DNA of 64,000 bases, from the NCBI GenBank assembly GCA_934193515.1, contig CAKPVJ010000006.1:18126-82125 (forward strand), read 5' to 3'. The stretch comes from an uncultured Megasphaera sp. (lineage in GTDB: Bacteria; Bacillota; Negativicutes; Veillonellales; Megasphaeraceae). The stretch's first letter is position 1. Each line of letters opens with the position of its first letter. The translations under genes were made by a program, and so were the position numbers. The notes beneath the pieces were generated by a model that saw only the letters and a list, made by a program, of their open reading frames with translations, ran no database searches and was not told where the DNA came from. Shown piece after piece: positions 1 through 8,214 of the stretch.

Positions 1-28
1 ATAAAACGTACACCTACTCTATCTATAC

Positions 29-44
29 GACCACACAGGTGGTC
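29..44. repeat. short hairpin upstream of the adhesin promoter
   Basis: GACCAC at 29-34 and GTGGTC at 39-44 form a 6-bp stem with a 4-base loop. There is no T-run, so a terminator is not supported. It lies just upstream of the -10 box of the adhesin gene and could be an operator half or a remnant of the preceding locus. Confidence 0.3.
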
Positions 45-54
45 TATCACCCAA

Positions 55-76
55 TATAATACAAAACGTTTTGTAT
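55..76 (+). promoter_or_regulatory. -10 box overlapped by an 18-bp perfect palindrome (operator candidate)
   Basis: TATAAT at 55-60 is a consensus -10 box 41 bases before the adhesin ATG. ATACAAAACGTTTTGTAT at 59-76 is a perfect palindrome centred on CpG. It overlaps the -10 box and the expected transcription start, the classic place for a repressor operator. LacI-family operators are known to be palindromes with a central CpG. That a LacI-type protein binds here is inference. No good -35 box is visible. Confidence 0.55.
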
Positions 77-100
77 ACACAAGCGAAGGGAAGTGTCTAT

Positions 101-3100
101 ATGAATAAAATATTTAAAGTCATCTATAGTAAAGTACGGAACTGCTATGTCGTCACATCAGAATTTGCCAAAGCCAATACCAAATCGTCCACAGGATCAG
201 CCAAACAAACTGCAAAAAAATCGTTGCTCTCCTTGGCGATTGCGATGGGTATTGCTGGCGGAGGCTTTGTAAATGTCGGGGCGGCTGAGTTTGTAGAAGT
301 GCCAACTATTGGTGGCTCGAAGGAGAAAGTGTATACCAAATTCGGCACTGAGGTATATGTACGAGATGAGGTAGAAGCGAAGCTCACAAATAAGCTGAAA
401 TATTACTATACCGCGACAGCGGTTGATCAAAAGCTCGACGCCCTCTCAACAGGTGCCACTACGAACAAAGACAATATTACTACCTTGGATAGCAAGACCG
501 CAGGACTCTCTGCTGACGGCAAGTCTCTGAGTGGCATGACTACCGTTTCTGGTACTAACGTGGAAACAGGAGCGCTGACGGTGACGGGGGAGATCAAGAA
601 TGGCGCGGGCGTGACCACCACACTGGCTGATATCAATGATTCCATGAAGAAAACCACAAGGATTGACTATGATGCAGCCAATGATACCACTTCTGTCAAT
701 GGCATGAAGGTTGGACAGCAAGTTGATATGGGTGGAAAGAATCTTACCGATGTGGGAACCATCAATGGCATTAAACTTGGTACGAATGAAAGCGGCAACT
801 ATATTTCTCAGGATGGCTCGATCTTGGGCAATATGAAAAATGTTGATACCCAGGTAGGGAAGAATGCTGTTGCTATCGGGGAAAATACGACTGCTATCAC
901 AGCATTAGATACCAAAGTCGGGGAAATCGATGACCGCACCGGCGGTATCAAACGGAACACGGAAGACACCCAGACCACCATCGAAGGCAAAGTGACCGTG
1001 GACAACAGCGGGAATGTGGGTGGCGTGAAGGATCTGTCTGCTGAAACTATCGAGACCACGGGGAATGCGACCATCGGCGGCAAGCTCGGTGTCACTGGCG
1101 AGACCACGCTCAATGACAAACTGATCGCGAAAGGCGAAGCGACATTTGAGAAAGCTGTCACCGTACAGAAAGACCTGACGGTCGATGGCAAACTCAATGT
1201 AGGCGAGATCTACTTGGAGAATAATAAGCTGGACGCAGCAACCGGCAAAAAGCATGATAGTGCTACCGCCATCACGGCGGATGGGATCTCGAATTTGGCT
1301 AAAGTAACAGATCATGGCCATACCACCGAGAGCCAGTTCACCCATAATGAAAAAGGGACGATCAATTATGCCAAAGACGGGAACACCACGGACTGGACAG
1401 AAACCCGTTCGGATGTGACAGCAAATGGTGTCACGACCGAAGTCAAAGATTCGAAGGGAAATCGCACCAATACGAGCCAGACCGCGGATGGCATCAAAGG
1501 CTATGCGACTGACAAGGACGGCAATAAGACCTATACGAAAGTCACTGCGACAGAGAATAGCTTCCAGATTCAGGACAAGGATGGGAAGAATAAGAATCAT
1601 CAGGTCAATACCAAGGATTCGTCCGTGACGGAAATCACGAATGAAGACGGCAAGACCACGAAGACAGAGCAGACAGCGACGGATATCACCAATACCGCGA
1701 AAGACGGCACCATCACAAACGATGCACAGACTATCGTGAACAACACAACCGGCGATATGACGAATACCGTAGGCGGCAAGCTGACTACCACTGTGACCGG
1801 ACAGGCGACGGAGAACTTCAACGGCGGACTTGATACCAATGTCACTGGTACGGAAAATCATATTGTCACTGGGGCTCAGAACATCCACGTCACTGAAAAC
1901 CAGACCAACACGATCGATGGGAATCAGGTAAACACCATCGGCGGAGACCAGATCACGAACGTGACCGGCGATATTTCGAACAAAGCGAAGAACATCACCA
2001 ACGAAGCGAATACGAAGCTGACAGACAAGGTGGGCGATAATACCCGCGTGCTGGACAGCGAAGGCATCACGGATACCGTTCCGGGTGCTGGTGGAAAAGG
2101 CTCGACCTTCAAACAGCGCATCGATGCCATTATGGGCAACGTAAAGACGGATGCTGGCGAATCCGAAGTGACACAGAAGGGGGATGAGATCACCTCTGTC
2201 GTCGGCAAAGGAGAAGCCACCATTTCCCGTGTGACCCAGAAGAAAGGCAGCCTTGAGGCAGTGGTGACCGATGGTACCAGTTTCAATCATTCCCGTGATA
2301 TAGCCAATGCATCGTCTAAGACGCTGACCGGTTACAATAAAATGAATCAGCTGTTGGACGACCTGAATTCTTCCACAAAGACAATCACCGATGGCACCCA
2401 TAAGACCTCTAAGGTACAGACTGCGCTCGATATCACCAATACCGCGGCGGATGGCACCATCACAAACGATGCAAAGAATATCGTGAACAATGCAAGCGGC
2501 GATATGACGAATACCGTAGGTGGCAAGCTGACTACCACAGTAACTGGAGCAACGGAAGAAAACTACAATGGTGGACTGACGACCAATGTGACTGGTGAAG
2601 AAAATCATACCGTGACCGGAAAGCAGAATAACAAGGTCACTGGCAAGCAGACCAATACCGTGGAAGGCGGGCAGGAAAATATCATTTCCGGTGGTCAGAC
2701 CAATACCATCACTGGTGGGCAGATTAACAATATCACTGGCGACCAGACCACTACCATTACGGGTAACAAGACAGAAACCGTAACGGAAAATGTGACCGAA
2801 GACTACAAGAAGAATCTCACTACCACGGTAGGTGGCAATGAAATCCATGAGGTGAAGGGAACTAAGACGGAAACTGTAGAAGGAAAAGTGATCGAAAACT
2901 TCAAAGGTGGGCAGGAAACCAATGTGACTGGGAATCAGGATATCCACGTCACTGGCAAGCAGACCAACAAGATCGATGGGAATCAGGAAAACACCATCGG
3001 CGGAGACCAGATCACGAACGTGACCGGCGATATTTCGAACAAAGCGAAGAACATCACCAACGAAGCGAATACGAAGCTGACTGACAAGGTGGGCGATAAT

Positions 3101-4267
3101 ACCCGCGTGATCAATTCGAGAAGCATCACCGATACCGTGGGTGCAGCGAATCGCATGATCGAAGATGGTAAGATTACCGACAACGCAGGAGACTCGACGG
3201 TCACTACGGAGAAAGACAAAGGGACCACGTTCACCAAGAGAGGTTCTATGGCTTATCGCGATGGCGGATCGACGGATACGAATATCTCCGGCAATACCAT
3301 CACCACCGGTAAGGTCACCATGGACTACGCAGAAGTGATGAAAGACCTCGGCGTCCATGGCAATGCAACTGTGGATAATGATCTCACCGTCGAAGGCACC
3401 ACCACCACCAAGACTCTGAATGTGACGGAAGATGCAAGAGTCGACAGAGATCTCGCTGTCGGCGGCAATGCGACCATCACAGGCGACGTGACTGCGAATT
3501 CCTACAAAGTGGGACGCAATACCTACATCGACGCGAATGGCATCAATGCGAATAACCAGAAGATCACGAATGTGGCTGACGGCAGCATTTCTGAAGGCAG
3601 CAAAGATGCAGTCAATGGCGGGCAGCTCTTTGAAACGAATCGCCGGATTGACCAGTTTGATTCTCGCATCAATGAAGTAGGTGCCAATGCGGCGGCAATG
3701 GCTAACCTGCATCCGATGGAATTTGATGCGGATTCCAAGCTGAATGTGGCTGTCGGCGTGGGCAATTACCGCAACAAGACAGCTACAGCCATGGGATTGT
3801 TCTATCGTCCCAACGAAGATGTTATGTTCAATGTATCTTCGACGATTGGCTCCAGCGACAACATGATTGGCGGCGGCGTGTCCTTCCGCTTGGGAAGCGG
3901 CGGCAACAAGCTGAAAAATAAAGCCTTTGCCGATGCGGCAGAGCAGAATAAACAGCTCAAATCGCAGGTAGATACGCTGCAGGCTCAGATGGATGCGCTC
4001 CTTTCGGTCATCAATCCGAACATGTCGAAAGATTTCCCGGATGTACCGGATAATCACTGGGCTTATGAAGCTGTATCCCGTCTTGCCGGCAACGACATCA
4101 TTCAAGGCTATGAAGACGGCAAGTATCATGGTGAACGGACAATGACCCGCTATGAAATGGCGGTGATTATTTACAAAGCACTGCAAAAAGGCATAAAAGC
4201 TGAAGCTAAATTGGTAGAAGAATTTAAACCAGAACTCAAAGCAATAGCTGCACATGAAAAAGCATAA
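101..4267 (+). CDS. trimeric autotransporter adhesin (YadA-like) with C-terminal SLH domain
   Basis: This is a surface adhesin of 1388 residues, expected to trimerise and anchor in the outer membrane. The N-terminus (MNKIFKVIYSKVRN...) is an extended signal peptide of the type seen on large autotransporters. The ATG at 101 is chosen because a purine-rich ribosome site (GAAGGGAAG) lies at 84-92. The stalk is low-complexity, rich in T, N, G and D, and holds two blocks of exact octapeptide repeats (nt 1739-1978 and 2486-3037). A head/neck-like motif (DAVNGGQL) precedes a YadA-type membrane anchor at about residues 1205-1270. A short coiled coil follows, and then one SLH domain (FPDVPDNHWAYEAV...) at about residues 1310-1360. 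An SLH domain after the barrel should lie in the periplasm, where it could bind peptidoglycan. The gene is monocistronic. Base composition is more GC-rich and repetitive than its neighbours. Confidence 0.9.
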   Translation: MNKIFKVIYSKVRNCYVVTSEFAKANTKSSTGSAKQTAKKSLLSLAIAMGIAGGGFVNVGAAEFVEVPTIGGSKEKVYTKFGTEVYVRDEVEAKLTNKLKYYYTATAVDQKLDALSTGATTNKDNITTLDSKTAGLSADGKSLSGMTTVSGTNVETGALTVTGEIKNGAGVTTTLADINDSMKKTTRIDYDAANDTTSVNGMKVGQQVDMGGKNLTDVGTINGIKLGTNESGNYISQDGSILGNMKNVDTQVGKNAVAIGENTTAITALDTKVGEIDDRTGGIKRNTEDTQTTIEGKVTVDNSGNVGGVKDLSAETIETTGNATIGGKLGVTGETTLNDKLIAKGEATFEKAVTVQKDLTVDGKLNVGEIYLENNKLDAATGKKHDSATAITADGISNLAKVTDHGHTTESQFTHNEKGTINYAKDGNTTDWTETRSDVTANGVTTEVKDSKGNRTNTSQTADGIKGYATDKDGNKTYTKVTATENSFQIQDKDGKNKNHQVNTKDSSVTEITNEDGKTTKTEQTATDITNTAKDGTITNDAQTIVNNTTGDMTNTVGGKLTTTVTGQATENFNGGLDTNVTGTENHIVTGAQNIHVTENQTNTIDGNQVNTIGGDQITNVTGDISNKAKNITNEANTKLTDKVGDNTRVLDSEGITDTVPGAGGKGSTFKQRIDAIMGNVKTDAGESEVTQKGDEITSVVGKGEATISRVTQKKGSLEAVVTDGTSFNHSRDIANASSKTLTGYNKMNQLLDDLNSSTKTITDGTHKTSKVQTALDITNTAADGTITNDAKNIVNNASGDMTNTVGGKLTTTVTGATEENYNGGLTTNVTGEENHTVTGKQNNKVTGKQTNTVEGGQENIISGGQTNTITGGQINNITGDQTTTITGNKTETVTENVTEDYKKNLTTTVGGNEIHEVKGTKTETVEGKVIENFKGGQETNVTGNQDIHVTGKQTNKIDGNQENTIGGDQITNVTGDISNKAKNITNEANTKLTDKVGDNTRVINSRSITDTVGAANRMIEDGKITDNAGDSTVTTEKDKGTTFTKRGSMAYRDGGSTDTNISGNTITTGKVTMDYAEVMKDLGVHGNATVDNDLTVEGTTTTKTLNVTEDARVDRDLAVGGNATITGDVTANSYKVGRNTYIDANGINANNQKITNVADGSISEGSKDAVNGGQLFETNRRIDQFDSRINEVGANAAAMANLHPMEFDADSKLNVAVGVGNYRNKTATAMGLFYRPNEDVMFNVSSTIGSSDNMIGGGVSFRLGSGGNKLKNKAFADAAEQNKQLKSQVDTLQAQMDALLSVINPNMSKDFPDVPDNHWAYEAVSRLAGNDIIQGYEDGKYHGERTMTRYEMAVIIYKALQKGIKAEAKLVEEFKPELKAIAAHEKA
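1739..1978 (+). repeat. ten in-frame octapeptide repeats in the adhesin stalk (block 1)
   Basis: Ten consecutive 24-nt units encode octads of the pattern x-[VI]-x-G-x-x-x-x, for example NTVGGKLT, TNVTGTEN, NTIDGNQV and TNVTGDIS. The register never slips. The VxGxxxxx octad is the known signature of the triple-stranded beta-helix of the T4 gp5 and VgrG spikes. Its use in this stalk is inferred. Confidence 0.8.
1912..2050 (+). repeat. near-identical 139-bp direct repeat, copy 1
   Basis: Bases 1912-2050 recur at 2971-3109 (offset 1059 bp, a multiple of three) with very few differences. The repeat covers the last octads and the following coiled segment. The low divergence suggests recent duplication or gene conversion and makes the region prone to in-frame recombination. 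Confidence 0.8.
2486..3037 (+). repeat. twenty-three in-frame octapeptide repeats in the adhesin stalk (block 2)
   Basis: Twenty-three uninterrupted 24-nt units follow the same octad rule as block 1, for example TVTGKQNN-type steps, NTITGGQI, NNITGDQT and TNVTGNQD. The block starts and ends with octads homologous to those of block 1, so it looks like an internally expanded copy. A few octads (ETVTENVT, EDYKKNLT) have lost the glycine. Confidence 0.8.
2971..3109 (+). repeat. near-identical 139-bp direct repeat, copy 2
   Basis: Second copy of the repeat at 1912-2050. A second, more diverged pair starts at 1682 and 2429 (offset 747 bp, also in frame). Confidence 0.8.
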
Positions 4268-4306
4268 CAAAAAACAGTAAGATAAAAGACACTCCCTGTT
4301 AGATAG

Positions 4307-4345
4307 ATACCCCCTTTACCACAAGTTGGTACAGGGGGTATTTGC
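4307..4345. terminator. terminator between adhesin and kinase genes
   Basis: ATACCCCCT at 4307-4315 pairs perfectly with AGGGGGTAT at 4333-4341, with an inner ACCA/TGGT pairing. The T-tract is weak. It lies between convergent genes and may serve both. Confidence 0.6.
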
Positions 4346-4378
4346 ATAAGATTGTTTGGTTGTGCCATGTATTAGGTA

Positions 4379-5722
4379 TTAAGAATGGGGGGGGGCGGAT
4401 TTAACGATATGCGGTACTTGCAGATAGGTCTTGAACCAGCCGTTTTCTTGCGTGCAGAGAATGGCCGCATCGTATTTTTCCTGAAATTGTTTCAGCGAAC
4501 TCATACCCAAGCCGTGTCCTTTGCGAGTCGTCACAGGAAAGCCGTCTGCATCTAAGGGGACGGGCTTGTCAAAGCGGTTTTGAATGCAGAGAGCCAATAC
4601 AGATGCCTGCTGTTTGGACATAATCTGAATTTGCTGTCGGGAAGCGGGCTGTTCCTTGCTGGCATGAATCGCGTTTTCGATGAGGTTGGCAAAGACCATG
4701 GACAAATCCGAATCCATCGTGGTTTGGAATGGCACATCGACGGCTACGGTTATGGGAATGCCAAGCTGCCGGGCTTTTTGGATATAGACAGTGAGCGTGG
4801 CATTCAGCAGGGAGTTTAGGCAGAATCGTTCAATTTTTGTTTGCGAAAAAGAGGAGTCCAGCTGTTGCAGCAGCATTGAGGCGTCTGTGAACTGCGATGC
4901 CGTAATCATAGATTCCAGCTTAGCGAGCGTTTTTCGTTTATTTTTTAATAATTGATGAATTTGCTGCTGTGATTGCTGCAAGGTTGTTGTGTATTGAGAA
5001 ATAGATTTGAGCTCTGTTTGCAATGCAGCGTGCTGTTTATATTGGGTTATTTCTACTTCCATTTGCGATAAGCCTTTGCGGATGCTTAGGCAAAACAAAA
5101 TGGTCGCCAAGGCAATAGCGGTACGGGGAAGGAAGAATGGCAACGCACCTTGTATGGGACGGGACATGACAAAATAGACTTCGTCCATAAAAAGAGCAAA
5201 GGCAAATATACTGGTATATTTCCAAAAATAACGCGTGCTGAGGTGATGATACTGTATAAAGATGGTGTGGAAATAGGAACGGATACACGGAAATACTAAG
5301 GCGTATAATCCAATATACAAGACGATGTGTACGGGAAAATATGCCGTATGTTGTGAGGGAGTAATGAAACAGAACAAAATCCGCATGGTCAAGGTATGCA
5401 GGGTAATGGTGAGAATCGAATAGAGACTGAAAATAAGGAGATGCTGAAACCAATAGGGGCGCAGGGCATAGACAGTCAGTACAAAATAGGGTATCCAACA
5501 CGTCACGGCCAGTATTTTATAGGAATACAGCGTGTAGGATAAGGTGCCGCTGAAAAAGAGGTATTGTGTCAGCAGAATATCGATGATGGCGATACAGCCG
5601 TAGCTGTACCGCAGACGGCGGTGGACTGCCGCTGAGGTAAACGGAGACAATGCCAGATAGTGCAGGGCGACAGAAGGAAGCTTGGAGATCGTAAATAAGA
5701 ATGCTGTCAGGGCAATACTCAT
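4379..5722 (-). CDS. GHKL-type sensor kinase lacking the phospho-acceptor His (ATPase partner)
   Basis: Membrane sensor of 447 residues. Residues 1-215 are hydrophobic with about six membrane helices. A coiled linker follows at about 220-290. A GHKL ATPase domain lies at about 300-440, with N-box NLIENAIHA (346-354) and G-box GHGLGM (402-407). The H-box position reads KNKRK at 260-264, where the adjacent paralogue has HDTRH at the same residue numbers, so the His is a Lys. The ATG overlaps the stop of the upstream paralogue (ATGA), so the two are translationally coupled. The C-terminus runs through a 9-C homopolymer. The family is AgrC/LytS-like, and no response regulator lies nearby. It may phosphorylate its paralogue in trans (inference). 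Confidence 0.8.
   Translation of the reverse strand: MSIALTAFLFTISKLPSVALHYLALSPFTSAAVHRRLRYSYGCIAIIDILLTQYLFFSGTLSYTLYSYKILAVTCWIPYFVLTVYALRPYWFQHLLIFSLYSILTITLHTLTMRILFCFITPSQHTAYFPVHIVLYIGLYALVFPCIRSYFHTIFIQYHHLSTRYFWKYTSIFAFALFMDEVYFVMSRPIQGALPFFLPRTAIALATILFCLSIRKGLSQMEVEITQYKQHAALQTELKSISQYTTTLQQSQQQIHQLLKNKRKTLAKLESMITASQFTDASMLLQQLDSSFSQTKIERFCLNSLLNATLTVYIQKARQLGIPITVAVDVPFQTTMDSDLSMVFANLIENAIHASKEQPASRQQIQIMSKQQASVLALCIQNRFDKPVPLDADGFPVTTRKGHGLGMSSLKQFQEKYDAAILCTQENGWFKTYLQVPHIVKSAPPHS
4387..4395. repeat. nine-base poly-G/poly-C tract in the kinase 3' end
   Basis: Nine consecutive G on the plus strand encode Pro-Pro near the C-terminus of the minus-strand kinase. Loss of one base would replace the last residues with a short tail. 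Gain of one base would extend the protein by roughly 28 residues across the intergenic hairpin. Confidence 0.7.
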
Positions 5723-6627
5723 GATGGTCGCCTCTTTTCTATATGCGGCGGCAACTCTTGCTGCAGTGTATGAATAAAGGCGAGGGCCTCATCGGTATTT
5801 TCTTCCTGCAGCAGGGCCGAAAGAATGCGGATTTGATGCCGTGTGTCATGGCGTAGTACGGACATACGCCGATACGATGCGTCCAGTGAGCGAGCATATT
5901 GCCGGAGCTGCTGCAGTCTGTTTTGCAGCAGGATATTTTTCTTGTGGAGAATAAGCCGCTGGGACAGATGCGAAATCCCTTGATAGACAGCCATAGCGAG
6001 GGCAATGCCAGCCAGGGCGTTGAAAAAACGCGGCCAAATGTACAACTGAGATAATGGCGAGGGAGATGCCATGAAAAAGCCCTGATTGACAGAAATCAGA
6101 AGGGGAATCAGGCAGCAGTATTTCCAAATATAAGGTCGGTGAATGGCTTGATGCTGTAAAAATATTTTCAAGAAAAACCAGCGTATGATAGGCAAGAAGA
6201 GGATAAATAAAGCAATATACAATACTTCGTGGACAACAATGTAGGCATCAAATTGGGCAGCGGGTACCCAGGATAATACGATATTCATGGAAAGGGTGTG
6301 CATGGAAATCATGTAAATCGACTGCATTCCCAAAATAAAAATATGTTGGGGAATATACGGTCGAATGATACATAGGTTGACAAGAAAATAGGGAAACCAG
6401 GCAACCATTAGAAAGAATTTGCAAAACAGCCAAGTGGGAGTGAGGGCTGCTGTATAGAATGCTGTACTCATTCCCAAAAATTCACATAAGAAGATACACA
6501 CATACATGCCGATAAGCATGCGTTTGGTGCGTGGTGTGACGATAGTCTGAAACGGTACGTAGCGGATGTAGGCAGGCGGCAGCAGACTAAATGCCAAGAG
6601 AAAGGCTAGGATGAGAGAATAAGACAT
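5719..6627 (-). CDS. membrane sensor with H-box but no ATPase domain (kinase partner)
   Basis: A 302-residue protein colinear with the following gene product. It has about six membrane helices over residues 1-210 and a coiled-coil linker, then a complete H-box (LRHDTRHQ, phospho-acceptor candidate His260). It ends about 40 residues later, exactly where a GHKL ATPase domain should begin. The start at 6627 is preferred over the in-frame ATG at 6699 because AGAAGG lies six bases before it. Its stop overlaps the start of the ATPase-bearing paralogue by 4 bp. It is either a truncated kinase or one half of a split heteromeric kinase. The complementary losses favour the second reading, which remains inference. 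Confidence 0.75.
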   Translation of the reverse strand: MSYSLILAFLLAFSLLPPAYIRYVPFQTIVTPRTKRMLIGMYVCIFLCEFLGMSTAFYTAALTPTWLFCKFFLMVAWFPYFLVNLCIIRPYIPQHIFILGMQSIYMISMHTLSMNIVLSWVPAAQFDAYIVVHEVLYIALFILFLPIIRWFFLKIFLQHQAIHRPYIWKYCCLIPLLISVNQGFFMASPSPLSQLYIWPRFFNALAGIALAMAVYQGISHLSQRLILHKKNILLQNRLQQLRQYARSLDASYRRMSVLRHDTRHQIRILSALLQEENTDEALAFIHTLQQELPPHIEKRRPS

Positions 6628-6667
6628 AGGATACCTTCTTTTTAGTATAGTATGATATAACGTATGT

Positions 6668-6697
6668 TTATTTGTATTGTACCATAAAATCACCTCC
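6668..6697 (-). promoter_or_regulatory. full-match Shine-Dalgarno before a 5-codon mini-ORF
   Basis: On the minus strand GGAGGTGA (6697-6690) is a complete anti-16S match and is followed four bases later by ATG (6685), which opens the reading frame MVQYK-stop (ends 6668). The true sensor start lies 41 bases further on with a weaker site. This resembles a translated leader, but could be a relic of an older start. Confidence 0.35.
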
Positions 6698-6804
6698 ATA
6701 CATATACAAACAGCATTTTGTAGATTGGTTATGATATGAGGAAAAATTAGAGATAGGTATAGAATATGATATAATACTATATATGACTATAGGAGGGATT
6801 GTGC

Positions 6805-8214
6805 ATGAGAACGTATCATCATGTCCAAGAAGATACGATACAGGCACTGCAGGAGATTGTTGGTGCTAAATATGTTTATACAGATAAAGATAAAAAGATT
6901 CCCTATGCTAGTGATGAAGGTGTAGGAACAGGGAAGAACTGTTTGCCCGAAGTTGTCGTGCTGCCGAAAACGACAGAAGAAGTGTCAGCTGTCATGAAAC
7001 TGGCGAATGAAGCGTTGATACCGGTCGTACCTCGCGGTGCCGGAACAGGACTGGAGTTTGGTGCCGTAGTCAATGAATTGGGCGGTATCGTGTTGAGTAC
7101 GGAACGGATGAATCAGATTTTGGAGTTTGACGCCGATAAGATGTATATGGTCGTCGAACCGGGTGTCATTACGGCGCAGTTACAGGCGATGGCCAAAGAA
7201 AAAGGCTTGTTGTATGCTGGAGATCCCTGTAGCGGGGATAGTTGTTTTATTGGCGGCAACGCTGCAACGAATGCCGGTGGCAATCGGGCTGTCAAATATG
7301 GCACGACGCGTGATCAGATTTATAGTATTGAAGTGGTTACACCGACAGGGGACATTGCACATTTTGGCAGTCGTTTGAAGAAAGTAACCGCCGGCTATCC
7401 CTTGGAAAAAATTATTATCGGCTCCGAAGGTACGTTGGGTATTATTACAAAACTGACGCTCAAGCTTGTACCTCTTCCGCAGCATACGATGGATATTTTG
7501 GCGGTGTTTCCGACGCTGGACCAAGCCTTGTCATTGGTGACAGCTCTTCCTAAGGCGGGCATTACGCCGACGTGTCTGGAATGTATGGATAATGAAGTCA
7601 TTCGTGTCGTAGAGCAGTATTTAGATGAAAAACAGCCGTATTCAGACAACGGCAATTATATGATTATCCAAATAGACGGCAAAACGGAAGAAGACGTGGA
7701 AGACAGCTGTATGGCCATTGATGATGTATGCCGTGCTCATGGCGCATTGGAAGTATTTGCAGCTGATGCGGCCAAAGTATGGAAAGCACGTATCGCCTTT
7801 ACGGAAGCATCGGCTGCTGAATGTCCTGTCGCCGCGATGGAAGATTATGTGGTGCCGCCGGATCAGCTGCTTGCTTTACTGCAGCGGCTGGAAGAAATCG
7901 GCAGACAGCAGGGCGTGCATTTTCGCGGTGTCAGCCATGCCGGTGACGGCAATCTGCATTTAGATGTCCTGCGCCGCGGCTTTACGGCTGCGGAAGAAGA
8001 AACGAAAATAGCCGCCTTTGAAGACGCAGCCTGCCAGGCAGTCTACGAATTAGGCGGCAGAATTTCCGGGGAACACGGGATTGGCCAGAAGCGCAAAGCG
8101 TTGTTTGCCAAATATACAGACCCGGGCGCGTTGGCGTTGATGAAAGCCGTGAAAAAAGCTTTTGATCCGCATATGATTTTGAATCCCGGTAAACTTTTTG
8201 ATATAGAAGATTGA
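6805..8214 (+). CDS. FAD-linked dehydrogenase, GlcD / D-lactate dehydrogenase type
   Basis: Flavoprotein of 469 residues in the family that oxidises 2-hydroxy acids such as D-lactate and glycolate. The N-terminal half is an FAD_binding_4 domain with PRGAGTGLEFG and GGNAATNAGGNRAVKYG. The C-terminal half has the FAD-oxidase substrate domain and the SGEHGIGQKRK motif near the end. The start at 6805 has AGGAGGG seven bases upstream, while the TTG at 6799 is too close to that site. In anaerobes of this group such enzymes can work with electron-transfer flavoproteins, but no etfAB lies here, so the electron acceptor is unknown. A consensus -10 (TATAAT, 6770-6775) lies upstream. It ends directly against the convergent next gene with no gap. 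Confidence 0.85.
   Translation: MRTYHHVQEDTIQALQEIVGAKYVYTDKDKKIPYASDEGVGTGKNCLPEVVVLPKTTEEVSAVMKLANEALIPVVPRGAGTGLEFGAVVNELGGIVLSTERMNQILEFDADKMYMVVEPGVITAQLQAMAKEKGLLYAGDPCSGDSCFIGGNAATNAGGNRAVKYGTTRDQIYSIEVVTPTGDIAHFGSRLKKVTAGYPLEKIIIGSEGTLGIITKLTLKLVPLPQHTMDILAVFPTLDQALSLVTALPKAGITPTCLECMDNEVIRVVEQYLDEKQPYSDNGNYMIIQIDGKTEEDVEDSCMAIDDVCRAHGALEVFAADAAKVWKARIAFTEASAAECPVAAMEDYVVPPDQLLALLQRLEEIGRQQGVHFRGVSHAGDGNLHLDVLRRGFTAAEEETKIAAFEDAACQAVYELGGRISGEHGIGQKRKALFAKYTDPGALALMKAVKKAFDPHMILNPGKLFDIED

Noticed and set aside
1739..3037. Octad repeats considered as a CRISPR array
   Set aside because: Units are 24 nt with no unique spacers, and they are in frame within a coding gene.
905..4270. A 1121-codon open frame antisense to the adhesin
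   Set aside because: It mirrors the codon bias of the repetitive adhesin (few bases that make stops on the other strand), has no ribosome site or domain, and the sense frame has a signal peptide, anchor and SLH domain.
6799..6804. TTG start at 6799 for the FAD dehydrogenase
   Set aside because: Only one base separates it from the AGGAGGG site. The ATG at 6805 has proper spacing.
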